The notes: generated by a model from the sequence alone, not told the origin. Positions 1 through 6,091 are shown, numbered from the stretch's first letter. The stretch is DNA of 7,763 nucleotides from Thioalkalivibrio sp. (GCA_007136145.1 SLHN01000259.1:1-7763), one strand, 5' to 3'. Made by a program: numbers and translations.

Positions 1-93
1 AACCATCTTGGCCATCGATGCGGTCCTCCACGAACCCACCCGACAGACAGCGTCTCCAGGCCGACCGATCCCGAAGTGCATCTAACCCGCAAC

Positions 94-129
94 GCGCTAC
101 CGGAAGAGCGCTCGGATTCCGGTATGCGC
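94..129. repeat. Long inverted repeat (8+4 bp stem)
   Basis: TACCGGAA at 98-105 is perfectly complementary to TTCCGGTA at 117-124. Outside it, GCGC at 94-97 pairs with GCGC at 126-129 if T125 is bulged. The 11-nt loop (106-116) itself starts with the palindrome GAGCGCTC. As RNA or single-stranded DNA this would fold into a stable hairpin on either strand. There is no T-run after it, so it is not a typical intrinsic terminator. Its role is unknown; a REP-type element or a protein-binding site are options. Confidence 0.6.
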
Positions 130-408
130 ACGGACCAGGAGCAAAACGCGAGTCCATGCGTGACGCATCGAGACTCATGCATAGTACGTGCCATAGGCAT
201 TGAACCGTTCCGGCATGGGGAACAGTCCTCGTCGAAATCCGGGGAGATGGGACGTTCAGGGGTTCTGCCCTGGGCATTCGAGGGCCTCGTGGGCCATGCG
301 CACCAAGGCAGTCCGACCCGCCATGCTCGCCCCGGCCAAGGCCAGGCAGCAAAAGCACGCCGGGGTCACTCGATTTTGACCGCGCACCTGCACCAAAGCG
401 GGTGGTCA

Positions 409-439
409 TGATGGACCATCACGCACCGATCCGGTGCGT
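409..439. repeat. Two abutting palindromes
   Basis: TGATGG at 409-414 and CCATCA at 416-421 form a 13-bp palindrome around A415. Directly adjoining it, ACGCACCG at 421-428 and CGGTGCGT at 432-439 form an 8-bp stem with a 3-nt loop (ATC). The two share base 421. No T-run follows on either strand. The 10-mer CGCACCGATC (422-431) recurs at 3204-3213 in the REP-like palindrome, which may be chance or may indicate a related element. Confidence 0.5.
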
Positions 440-649
440 TGTCGGCTACCCCATGAACGGCAAGACGCTCCGCGACGGAACAAGGAGCAACAGTCAGCCA
501 AGGATCATGACGGCACGCTTCACTACGGAACATGGAAGGTACAGGCCCGGGAAATGAACCAGTGCATCCCAACGGACGACTTGAGGCTGCTGGAGCCAGT
601 GTTAACGCAGGCTGGAGGATCCAATTTCGCCGTCACCAGGCGATGACGC

Positions 650-667
650 GCAAGCCTTGTTGCTTGC
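650..667 (-). terminator. Weak hairpin after the GTPase stop
   Basis: GCAAGC at 650-655 and GCTTGC at 662-667 form a 6-bp stem with a 6-nt loop, beginning about 15 nt beyond the stop codon of the minus-strand GTPase gene. Its position suits transcript-end formation or 3'-end protection. No T-run follows on the minus strand, so it is not a standard Rho-independent terminator. Confidence 0.25.
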
Positions 668-682
668 CGATGGACCCTGCGC

Positions 683-1180
683 TCAGAAGGTCGACTGCAG
701 TGCTTCGGACTCGACAGTTGCCAGGCTGGCCAACGATGCCACGAGATCGCTGACACCGTCCCCCATCATCGCCGAGCCGCGAATCACCGGACAACCCGAA
801 AACGCCACAGTGGCGTCCCCGCCATTCGCTGCCCTGCCCTTGAGATCGGTCTTGTTGACGAAAATCAGGCAGGGGATACCCATTCGCTGCAACTCCGCGA
901 AGAGTTCGCCGTCAGCAGCGGAGATGCTAGCAGTCGAGTCCAGGACCATCACGCCGATATCCGCGCCCCTGGACAGGATTTCGCGCATGAAATCGAATCG
1001 ATGCTGGCCGGGGGTACCAAAGAAATGCAGCTTTGTCCCGTTGACGAAGGCCCTTCCGTAATCCATCGCAACAGTTATGTTGTTCTTGTCGATGCGCAGG
1101 GCCCCACGCTCGATGGCGCCGATCAGGGTACTTTTTCCAACGTTCTCCTTACCGAAGACAATCACCTTGACATCTTTCAT
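683..1180 (-). CDS. Small Ras-like GTPase, COG2229 type (orphan)
   Basis: This 165-residue protein is a single cytoplasmic G domain that should bind and hydrolyse GTP as a molecular switch. Visible motifs: G1/P-loop GKENVGKS (10-17), G2 Thr36, G3 region FGTPGQ (54-59), G4 NKTD (109-112) and G5 GSA (134-136). In G3 the usual Asp of DxxG is Gly55. Together with MDYG (39-42) and the ILSRGA stretch (68-73), this is what I know from COG2229 GTPases, the group that includes the Streptomyces conservon GTPases and is related to MglA. Length is normal for a minimal G domain, and there is no membrane segment. The ATG at 1180 follows GAGGT after only 3 nt, a slightly close but good Shine-Dalgarno. Related GTPases often sit beside a roadblock/LC7 (MglB-like) gene; none is seen here. 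The target pathway is unknown. The family call is secure, the role is not. Confidence 0.9.
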   Translation of the reverse strand: MKDVKVIVFGKENVGKSTLIGAIERGALRIDKNNITVAMDYGRAFVNGTKLHFFGTPGQHRFDFMREILSRGADIGVMVLDSTASISAADGELFAELQRMGIPCLIFVNKTDLKGRAANGGDATVAFSGCPVIRGSAMMGDGVSDLVASLASLATVESEALQSTF

Positions 1181-1256
1181 GGTACCTCACCCGAACGTGG
1201 GAACGGATTCCTTCCGTCGTGCAATGGCGAACGGAGGACTCGCGACGCTTCCAATC

Positions 1257-1285
1257 AGTATCGCGAGATCATGTCACGTAGTCAA
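1257..1285 (-). promoter_or_regulatory. Putative sigma70 promoter of the GTPase gene
   Basis: Read on the minus strand, TTGACT (1285-1280) matches the -35 consensus at 5 of 6 positions. After a 17-bp spacer, GATACT (1262-1257) matches the -10 consensus at 4 of 6. Transcription would start near 1250, leaving a leader of about 70 nt before the GTPase ATG at 1180. The AT-rich block upstream (1301-1358) could act as an UP-like element or regulator site. It implies that the GTPase can be transcribed apart from the gene before it. Confidence 0.55.
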
Positions 1286-1306
1286 GGAGTTGGAGCGCCA
1301 ATCTCC

Positions 1307-1325
1307 ATATGTTTTTTCAACATAT
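1307..1325. promoter_or_regulatory. Palindrome in AT-rich island, possible operator
   Basis: ATATGTT (1307-1313) and AACATAT (1319-1325) form a perfect 7-bp inverted repeat with a 5-nt centre (TTTTC). It lies about 20 bp upstream of the -35 hexamer of the GTPase promoter. That is where an activator or nucleoid-associated protein could bind, and the layout resembles a dimeric helix-turn-helix operator. A hairpin role in RNA is less likely because the stem is AT-rich and weak. Confidence 0.4.
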
Positions 1326-1546
1326 TGCTAACAAACTGTTTTAATTGATTTAATGCATTCTTGTCGCGTACAGATCGCACCGGCAACCTCCCCACTACAA
1401 ACCAGCGTGCGCTACCCCGGGCAGGGTGCCATGAAAGGAGCCCGCACCACTCCGGCCGTGCTCCCAGGCTCCCGGGCCTCGAGCGGAGCAATTCGCTTCG
1501 ATCATTGTCGCCTTGTCATGATTTGGGGTGGCCGGTGCCATCACAG

Positions 1547-2611
1547 TCACCTCCCCCGATTCGTGGCCCGCACCACCGTCGCCATCGCAGCCGGCTCACC
1601 ATGCACGCGGGCACGGAGCCAGCGCCCCGCCTCCCGCCAGTCCACCCGGGCTCTGTCGAGTGCCGGGACGGCCAGCCGCAAGTAATCGCCCTGCTCGTTC
1701 ACGATGACCTGGTGCAGGTGGAGCCCAGGGTCGGATTCCAATGCCAGCCGCGTCCATTGGATCCGCTCACCTCCGCGCATCGCCATCTCGAGCGCATCCG
1801 CAAGCATCTCCAGATCCCGCACAACCGCGCGACAAAGGGCCTCGTGATCGGCGCGTTCCGACATGTCACGGAATTCACAACGGAGCCCTGCCGAAGTCTC
1901 CCACGTGGGAGGATGCCGCTGTGATAGCACCCACTGACCACGCACACCCTCCGGGCTCCAGACGCTGGCCACCAATGAATCCAAGGGCCTTTGTTCGCAT
2001 GGATGCAGCTGGCAGAACTCCCTGGCCAGGTCCCGCTCCGCTCGTATCTGGGCGTCTATACGAGGCCAGGCAGCCCATAACGGTGCTCCATCGATCAACA
2101 GCAGAACCTGCTGATGTCGATCCAGATGGACCGAAACGCTGCTTGCAACGTACAGATTGGCCTGCGCGAGTCGCAGTTCGGAGAGCAGGGGCTGGACAGC
2201 CTGATGCCAGCGTGCCAACTTCTGTCGATCAGGCGCGTTGCGGCGCCGCTGAAAGATGCTCGGGTCCAATTCGTTTTCGTACGCCTCGACGAGGGCCTCT
2301 ACGAGTAACCGGGCAAAATCGAGGCGTGCCTCAGCAGTCGCATTGCCGAGACTCGCCACTACGGGAGCCAGTGGCGAAGACACTGCCTGCAGCTGCCGGG
2401 GCATGGAATCAGCAATCACAGCATGGGAACAGAACAACGCCACCAGACCAGAACCGAGCGCCCGAAGCCAGGGCCACCTTTTCAATGCTTGTTCCGTCAA
2501 TGACGGCAGGTTCGGTCCCGCTGGTGGACACAGGCGGCAAACCGACCCGGAACCATGCCGGGAGCCCACCCCGACATCAAGAATTTGTTCGGTGCAATTC
2601 GCCTCGCTCAT
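1547..2611 (-). CDS. Unknown protein with signal-like segment, probably exported
   Basis: I do not recognise this protein and name no function. From ATG 2611 it has 354 residues. A signal-peptide-like segment starts at residue 43: basic KRWPWLR, a hydrophobic stretch of about 16 residues, then AVIA (64-67) before Asp68, a typical signal peptidase I site. The part after it is mixed alpha/beta-looking and has four cysteines (200, 205, 245, 260), an even number compatible with periplasmic disulfides. No lipobox, transmembrane helix or known catalytic motif is visible. The start is uncertain. ATG 2611 has a GAAGGG Shine-Dalgarno and lies downstream of a possible -10 (TATGAT, 2683-2678), but puts 42 residues before the signal. 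TTG 2485 would give an ideal signal peptide but has no good Shine-Dalgarno. GTG 2617 is also in frame. The coding strand is clear because the opposite strand reads as low-quality sequence. Confidence 0.78.
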   Translation of the reverse strand: MSEANCTEQILDVGVGSRHGSGSVCRLCPPAGPNLPSLTEQALKRWPWLRALGSGLVALFCSHAVIADSMPRQLQAVSSPLAPVVASLGNATAEARLDFARLLVEALVEAYENELDPSIFQRRRNAPDRQKLARWHQAVQPLLSELRLAQANLYVASSVSVHLDRHQQVLLLIDGAPLWAAWPRIDAQIRAERDLAREFCQLHPCEQRPLDSLVASVWSPEGVRGQWVLSQRHPPTWETSAGLRCEFRDMSERADHEALCRAVVRDLEMLADALEMAMRGGERIQWTRLALESDPGLHLHQVIVNEQGDYLRLAVPALDRARVDWREAGRWLRARVHGEPAAMATVVRATNRGR

Positions 2612-2677
2612 CGGCACCCTTCACATTCAGCATCACCGGTGGCGCAGGGCCATGAAAGACAGCACCCTGCACCACCC

Positions 2678-2683
2678 ATCATA
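2678..2683 (-). promoter_or_regulatory. Possible -10 box for the unknown exported-protein gene
   Basis: On the minus strand TATGAT matches the -10 consensus at 5 of 6 positions. No good -35 hexamer lies 16-18 bp upstream, so an activator or another sigma factor would be needed. If used, transcripts would begin near 2671, about 60 nt before ATG 2611 and about 186 nt before the alternative TTG at 2485. Confidence 0.25.
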
Positions 2684-2727
2684 CGGGATGGCGCGCACGA
2701 CCATGACCAACAATGCTTCGATTCCCG

Positions 2728-2765
2728 CCGGGGGTGCCGAGCAACCGGAGGGCATCCGGGGGTGC
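2728..2765. promoter_or_regulatory. Direct repeat, operator-like, abutting a -35 box
   Basis: The 10-mer CCGGGGGTGC occurs at 2728-2737 and again at 2756-2765, 28 bp apart, in the intergenic region between two divergent genes. The second copy ends exactly where the TTGAAA -35 hexamer (2766-2771) of the plus-strand promoter begins. Paired sites placed like this commonly bind an activator or repressor. This is an inference from position; the repeat is short and GC-rich, so chance is possible. Confidence 0.35.
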
Positions 2766-2795
2766 TTGAAACAACAGCATCGAAAAGCGTATCGT
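2766..2795 (+). promoter_or_regulatory. Putative promoter of the small plus-strand gene
   Basis: TTGAAA (2766-2771) matches the -35 consensus at 5 of 6 positions. After an 18-bp spacer, TATCGT (2790-2795) matches the -10 consensus at 4 of 6. Transcription would start near 2802, giving a leader of about 25 nt that contains the ribosome binding site of the gene starting at 2827. Confidence 0.4.
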
Positions 2796-2812
2796 CCGGG
2801 GACTTGGAGATG

Positions 2813-2818
2813 CAGAGG
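2813..2818 (+). promoter_or_regulatory. Ribosome binding site deciding start at 2827
   Basis: CAGAGG lies 8 nt before ATG 2827. This favours that ATG over the in-frame ATG at 2836, which would be 17 nt away. It is one of the main reasons for accepting the short open frame as a gene. Confidence 0.5.
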
Positions 2819-2826
2819 CTATTCCG

Positions 2827-3135
2827 ATGTATGTCATGAGCCAAATCCACACGACCCGCGACCGCCAACGGTCCACCTTACCCATGTTGCTTGGCCTCAC
2901 TGCTGTCGTGCTCACGATGCAAAGCCCCCTGCACACTGATACGGTCGGGCTTACATTGCCTCAGCTGGAGTTCCCGACGCCATCGCAAATCATGGAAATG
3001 CGGCCAGGCACTCCACCCCCGTGGATGGAGGGCGAACAACTCGCGATGGACGAGCCTGACCAGGTACCCAACGCAACTGGCGTTCATCGCGACCAGACCG
3101 TCATAGACGATCCGCGTGCACGGCCTCAACGCTAG
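2827..3135 (+). CDS. Small hypothetical protein, signal- or anchor-like N-terminus
   Basis: I do not recognise this 102-residue protein. It begins with a basic stretch (Arg11, Arg13, Arg15), followed by a short hydrophobic segment (about 19-30) that could be a weak signal peptide or membrane anchor; no clear cleavage site is seen. The rest is hydrophilic, rich in proline (PPP at 63-65) and acidic residues, and carries four methionines within 56-74 (IMEM, then WM and AM). Support comes from the Shine-Dalgarno site, a plausible promoter about 30-60 bp upstream, and mostly G/C third positions. Against it are its short length and the lack of a known family. It diverges from the unknown exported-protein gene and converges on the DUF2339 gene. 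A link to metal binding through the methionines is speculation only. Confidence 0.5.
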   Translation: MYVMSQIHTTRDRQRSTLPMLLGLTAVVLTMQSPLHTDTVGLTLPQLEFPTPSQIMEMRPGTPPPWMEGEQLAMDEPDQVPNATGVHRDQTVIDDPRARPQR

Positions 3136-3181
3136 TTTCCTGCACGTGGGTGCGCGGCGCCTCAGATGATCCGTCGCGTAG

Positions 3182-3209
3182 GGTGCCGATGAGCGCAGCG
3201 AATCGCACC
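3182..3209. repeat. REP-like imperfect palindrome
   Basis: GGTGCCGAT (3182-3190) pairs with ATCGCACC (3202-3209) with one bulged C, around an 11-nt centre. The unit, preceded by CGTAG, resembles a palindromic sequence I remember being scattered between genes in many proteobacterial chromosomes (REP-like). It lies in the convergent space between the small plus-strand gene and the DUF2339 gene, a usual place for such elements. Only one clear copy occurs here, so its repetitive nature cannot be shown from the window. Confidence 0.45.
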
Positions 3210-3226
3210 GATCGAAGGTAGTGTCC

Positions 3227-3256
3227 TGAGTCAAAGGTTCGCAGCGGTTTGACTCA
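3227..3256. repeat. Perfect 9-bp hairpin between convergent genes
   Basis: TGAGTCAAA (3227-3235) is perfectly complementary to TTTGACTCA (3248-3256), with a 12-nt loop. It lies 91 bp after the stop of the plus-strand gene and 65 bp after the stop of the minus-strand DUF2339 gene. It could end or stabilise transcripts from both sides. There is no T-run on either strand and the stem is only moderately GC-rich, so a protein-binding palindrome or the end of a small repeat element is also possible. Confidence 0.5.
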
Positions 3257-3321
3257 CCAAGACCAACCCGGTGAAACCGATGACACCCCGGTCGTCACAA
3301 CCCATCCCACGCTCCTCAGCT

Positions 3322-6018
3322 TCATTTCGGCACTTGGTCGGTCACTGAGTAGCCCAACGTTCGGCCCAGGTACTGATGCAAGAACGCCAGAGCCAGCAAC
3401 GACAGACCCAAGCCCATGAAAGATAGCGACCGCAACAGCCCGGTCAACCCCCCCATGTCCACGAAGAAGATCTTCACGATGACCAGCACCAGGAGCGCAA
3501 GGCCACCCCGGTACACCGCCCTTGCTCCGCGCAACGTTCCGACGATCATGACACCCATGGCCATCACCAACCAGATGACCGAATACGTGTAAAGCTCTCC
3601 GTCAATGAACGCGTCGGAAAGATCGAGTCGGCCGTGCCACAAGTGACGGATCTCGAGGCTCAGAAACAGCCACAGCCCGACCCCCGCAAGCAACCCGAAA
3701 AACGACCGCAGGTCGGGTTCATAGTACCGGCTAGCCAATGCCCAGAATACGATGGGAAACCCGTAGGCAAGAATCAGCAGGTTAAGAACCGGGGTGCTGG
3801 CGATCGCCCCGGCGCTGAACGGATCCCATAACGGATTCATCGCGGTAAGCAGCATCAGGTAACTGCCCACCGCCAGCAGCATCAGGATCTGAGCCACGCC
3901 ACGGTAAAATCCATCGAATCCGAGGCCGAGCCTGCTGCGCCGGTAGTACACCAATGCCAGTGCTGCCCAAAGGCTGGTATTCAGGGAAACTTCAAGAAAG
4001 TCATAGCGTGCTGCGAATACATCGCCCTCGTAAAGCAGGTACCGGATCTGCGTATGCAGAAACAGAATCAACAGATGCAGCGCGCCAGCACGAAGCCATA
4101 GTTTCAGATACTCACCGTCGCGAGCGAGGAAGCCTGCCGTCCAGACCAGCACCAGACTGCCTCCGTATGTCCATAGCGTCCAGTTCGTATTCGCACCGTA
4201 ATCCAGCAACCAGGGGTTCAATGTCAGCCTGACCAGCACTACAACCAACGCCAGCTGGACCAGCCAATCCATGTGCCGAACATCGAAGCGTCTCGTCAGC
4301 CAAGTCAATGACAACACCTGCACCGCCAGGGCCAGGGTCAGTGTCGCATCGGCGAAACTGAAAACAACCGCCAGGGAATAGGCCAAGTGCACTGCCGCAA
4401 TCTGCCAGAAAGTGACCGGGTCCGTGATCCCGGCGCGTAGCCGCTTGCTGGCGGAGCCGCCGAGAATCAGACCGACGATCAGGGTCAGAGCGCTCAGCCC
4501 CCAGCCAGGCAGTGAATCTGGCACCAGCACATGGGCCAGCGCCAAAAACACGAGCGGTGTCATGAATACCAACGATGCCGCCCACGCGGAATCACGGCGG
4601 ACCCACAATTGCCAGGCACCCGCGGCACCGAACAAGAGAGTCATCAGTACCAAGGACATCAGTACCGTGCCCTGATCCGCGGAATCGATGGGCACAACAC
4701 TCCATGCCTGTACCGCAACGAAACGCCAGTCGAGTATGCTCCCGAGCAGACCCAGGCTGATCGCTGCCAGTGTCATCCAGGGCAAAACCCGAAGGGTGTC
4801 GTCAAATCGGCTGGCCAGCAGAATCACAGCCGGGAGTGGCACCCAAATCCATGGTCCGAGACCCCATTGCGGATCCATGGCCATGCTGTAGGCCTGGGCC
4901 ACCAGAAGCACGAACAGCCCCGCCCGCTCGGGGTTCCGGTGACACTCATCGAGCCCGAACAACCGCCGCCATCCAGCGCCGTCTCGGCTCGAGTACGGCT
5001 CAACCCGCGTCAACCAATAGTTCCGGCCCCGCAACGCAAGCATGCTCCAGGCCAGCACCGCGAGATAGGTCCCCAGCCATGCCTCAGTCTGGGCTCCGCC
5101 GTGCAGTGCTACCCACCACCAGAACAGGGTTCCCGCCAAGGTACCCCACCACAGCCACGGTCGAAACACATAACGCATGAGGACGAAAGCGGCCGCGGCG
5201 ATGATCAGGCTATAGGTGAGTACCGGCAGAAGATCGGCGGCATCGCCACCGAGCACCGCCGGAACCGCAAAAGCGCCGAGGATCCCGAGAATGGCCAGCA
5301 CCGGCCCATGGAGCAAAGCCAAGGCCATCGTACCGAGAGACACCAGCGCCAGAAGGGCAAAGATAACCGGCGAAGGCCAGAGCTGATAGAGATGCAACGC
5401 GGCGAGAAAAGCCGCGTAGAGAACCAGACTGGCGCTTCCAGCCAATGCGGCCACTGCGTCGTAGCGTCGCTGCATTTTCCGCCGCAACCACTCCGCGATC
5501 CCATGCAACGCCAGACCGGTGGCCGCAGCGACCAGAATCCGGCCCATCGGCCCCAGGTAGCCCTGTTCGATTGTAAACCGAACGAGAAATACGCCTGCCA
5601 GTGCAACGCAGAATGCACCGAGCCAAAGCATCCAGTTGTCTCGAATTCGCCCGAGGAACCGCCCCACGGTTCCGGAGCGCGGGTCATTTGCAACGCGGCG
5701 GACAATCGCTTCCGGGGACAGCCCCTTGGACCAACCGGATGTAAAGCCGACCTCGTTACCAGCCGTGTCTTCCGACGAGGACACGCCGCTCCCAGACGTC
5801 GCACGTGCCGGGCTGGCCGCATCAGAATCGGATCCAACACCATGCCCAGCTGACGCTTCCTCGTTTGACTCCCGACGCAACCGAGCCAGTTCCCGTTCGA
5901 CAGTGGCCAATCGCAGCCGCAACTTCCGCAAGCTCAGCGCGCTTGCCCATCCAAGCACCGCTCCAGCGAGTAGCCCGAGAACAAGCATCAGCCCAAGCAC
6001 ACCGGCAATGGCATTCAT
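3322..6018 (-). CDS. DUF2339 polytopic inner-membrane protein
   Basis: This 898-residue protein belongs to the DUF2339 family, whose molecular function is not established. It has an N-terminal membrane helix (about 4-28) and a basic, coiled-coil-like stretch (31-50) of Arg, Leu and Glu. A Ser/Gly/Asp-rich linker follows (51-98), then a very long hydrophobic region from about 130 to the C-terminus with some two dozen predicted helices. Family hallmarks I recognise are DNWMLWLGAF followed by GVFLVRFTIEQGYLGP (128-157), the paired basics after EWLRRK, and the LLHGPVLAILGILGAF stretch (235-250). Length is typical of the family. ATG 6018 has only a distant AGG 11 nt upstream, but the membrane helix starts at once, supporting this start. 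It lies 318 bp after SelO on the same strand, so a shared operon is doubtful. A transport or envelope role is guesswork. Confidence 0.92.
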   Translation of the reverse strand: MNAIAGVLGLMLVLGLLAGAVLGWASALSLRKLRLRLATVERELARLRRESNEEASAGHGVGSDSDAASPARATSGSGVSSSEDTAGNEVGFTSGWSKGLSPEAIVRRVANDPRSGTVGRFLGRIRDNWMLWLGAFCVALAGVFLVRFTIEQGYLGPMGRILVAAATGLALHGIAEWLRRKMQRRYDAVAALAGSASLVLYAAFLAALHLYQLWPSPVIFALLALVSLGTMALALLHGPVLAILGILGAFAVPAVLGGDAADLLPVLTYSLIIAAAAFVLMRYVFRPWLWWGTLAGTLFWWWVALHGGAQTEAWLGTYLAVLAWSMLALRGRNYWLTRVEPYSSRDGAGWRRLFGLDECHRNPERAGLFVLLVAQAYSMAMDPQWGLGPWIWVPLPAVILLASRFDDTLRVLPWMTLAAISLGLLGSILDWRFVAVQAWSVVPIDSADQGTVLMSLVLMTLLFGAAGAWQLWVRRDSAWAASLVFMTPLVFLALAHVLVPDSLPGWGLSALTLIVGLILGGSASKRLRAGITDPVTFWQIAAVHLAYSLAVVFSFADATLTLALAVQVLSLTWLTRRFDVRHMDWLVQLALVVVLVRLTLNPWLLDYGANTNWTLWTYGGSLVLVWTAGFLARDGEYLKLWLRAGALHLLILFLHTQIRYLLYEGDVFAARYDFLEVSLNTSLWAALALVYYRRSRLGLGFDGFYRGVAQILMLLAVGSYLMLLTAMNPLWDPFSAGAIASTPVLNLLILAYGFPIVFWALASRYYEPDLRSFFGLLAGVGLWLFLSLEIRHLWHGRLDLSDAFIDGELYTYSVIWLVMAMGVMIVGTLRGARAVYRGGLALLVLVIVKIFFVDMGGLTGLLRSLSFMGLGLSLLALAFLHQYLGRTLGYSVTDQVPK

Positions 6019-6077
6019 ATCATCGCTGCCTGTTCACCCCGCCACCGACCAAGCGGTAATCGTAGCTGATATCGGGC

Positions 6078-6091
6078 AAATGGGACCATTT
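6078..6091. promoter_or_regulatory. Palindrome upstream of the DUF2339 gene
   Basis: AAATGG and CCATTT form perfect 6-bp arms around GA, 60-73 bp before the DUF2339 ATG at 6018. Symmetry and position suit a binding site for a dimeric regulator. No promoter hexamers are convincing nearby, so this remains tentative. Confidence 0.3.

Larger units (their letters stand above)
1..682. other. Gene-free stretch with several inverted repeats
   Basis: I see no convincing gene in these 682 bases. Reading frames on both strands are short, rich in Gly, Arg, Pro, Ser and His, and lack hydrophobic cores, recognisable motifs and good ribosome binding sites. Two minus-strand frames stay open to the left edge, so a partial gene there cannot be excluded, but neither reads like a protein. 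The stretch does hold inverted repeats at 94-129, 156-168, 409-439 and 650-667, listed separately where strong. It lies downstream of the minus-strand GTPase gene and may be an intergenic region or decayed DNA. No tRNA-like or rRNA-like sequence was recognised. Confidence 0.6.
1181..1546. other. Intergenic gap with AT-rich island
   Basis: No gene is seen between the two minus-strand genes. The part nearest the GTPase (1181-1290) holds its putative promoter. About 1301-1358 is strikingly AT-rich against GC-rich surroundings and contains a palindrome at 1307-1325. The remaining part, up to the stop of the upstream gene at 1547, is GC-rich and has no T-run terminator. A minus-strand frame reading through the AT-rich island uses AT-rich codons unlike its neighbours and is unlikely to be translated. 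Confidence 0.6.

Noticed and set aside
1..409. Minus-strand frame from ATG 409 open to the left edge (about 136 codons), and a second open frame over part of it
   Set aside because: No good Shine-Dalgarno, composition rich in Gly, Arg, Pro and Ser with no domain signal, and a competing frame is equally open. A partial gene is possible but not supported.
434..646. Plus-strand 70-codon frame with a fairly protein-like second half
   Set aside because: It starts at a GTG inside a palindrome, has no convincing ribosome site and no recognisable family.
1282..1491. Minus-strand 69-codon frame whose end crosses the AT-rich island and looks helical
   Set aside because: Codon use in the island is AT-rich and unlike neighbouring genes, and the frame overlaps the putative GTPase promoter region; more likely non-coding.
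1741..2655. Long plus-strand frame opposite the unknown exported-protein gene
   Set aside because: It reads as a Pro/Arg/His-rich shadow, whereas the minus strand has a signal peptide and normal protein composition.
2878..3234. Minus-strand 118-codon frame overlapping the small plus-strand gene
   Set aside because: Its first codons are just the REP-like palindrome and hairpin; no ribosome site or domain, and composition is shadow-like.
3227..3256. Terminal inverted repeat of an insertion sequence
   Set aside because: The two arms face each other over only 12 nt with no transposase or target-site duplication, so a hairpin is the simpler description.
4531..5853. 440-codon plus-strand frame inside the DUF2339 gene
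   Set aside because: An antisense shadow: the complement of codons for hydrophobic residues gives long hydrophilic Gln/Arg/His/Pro-rich frames. No start signal or family is seen.
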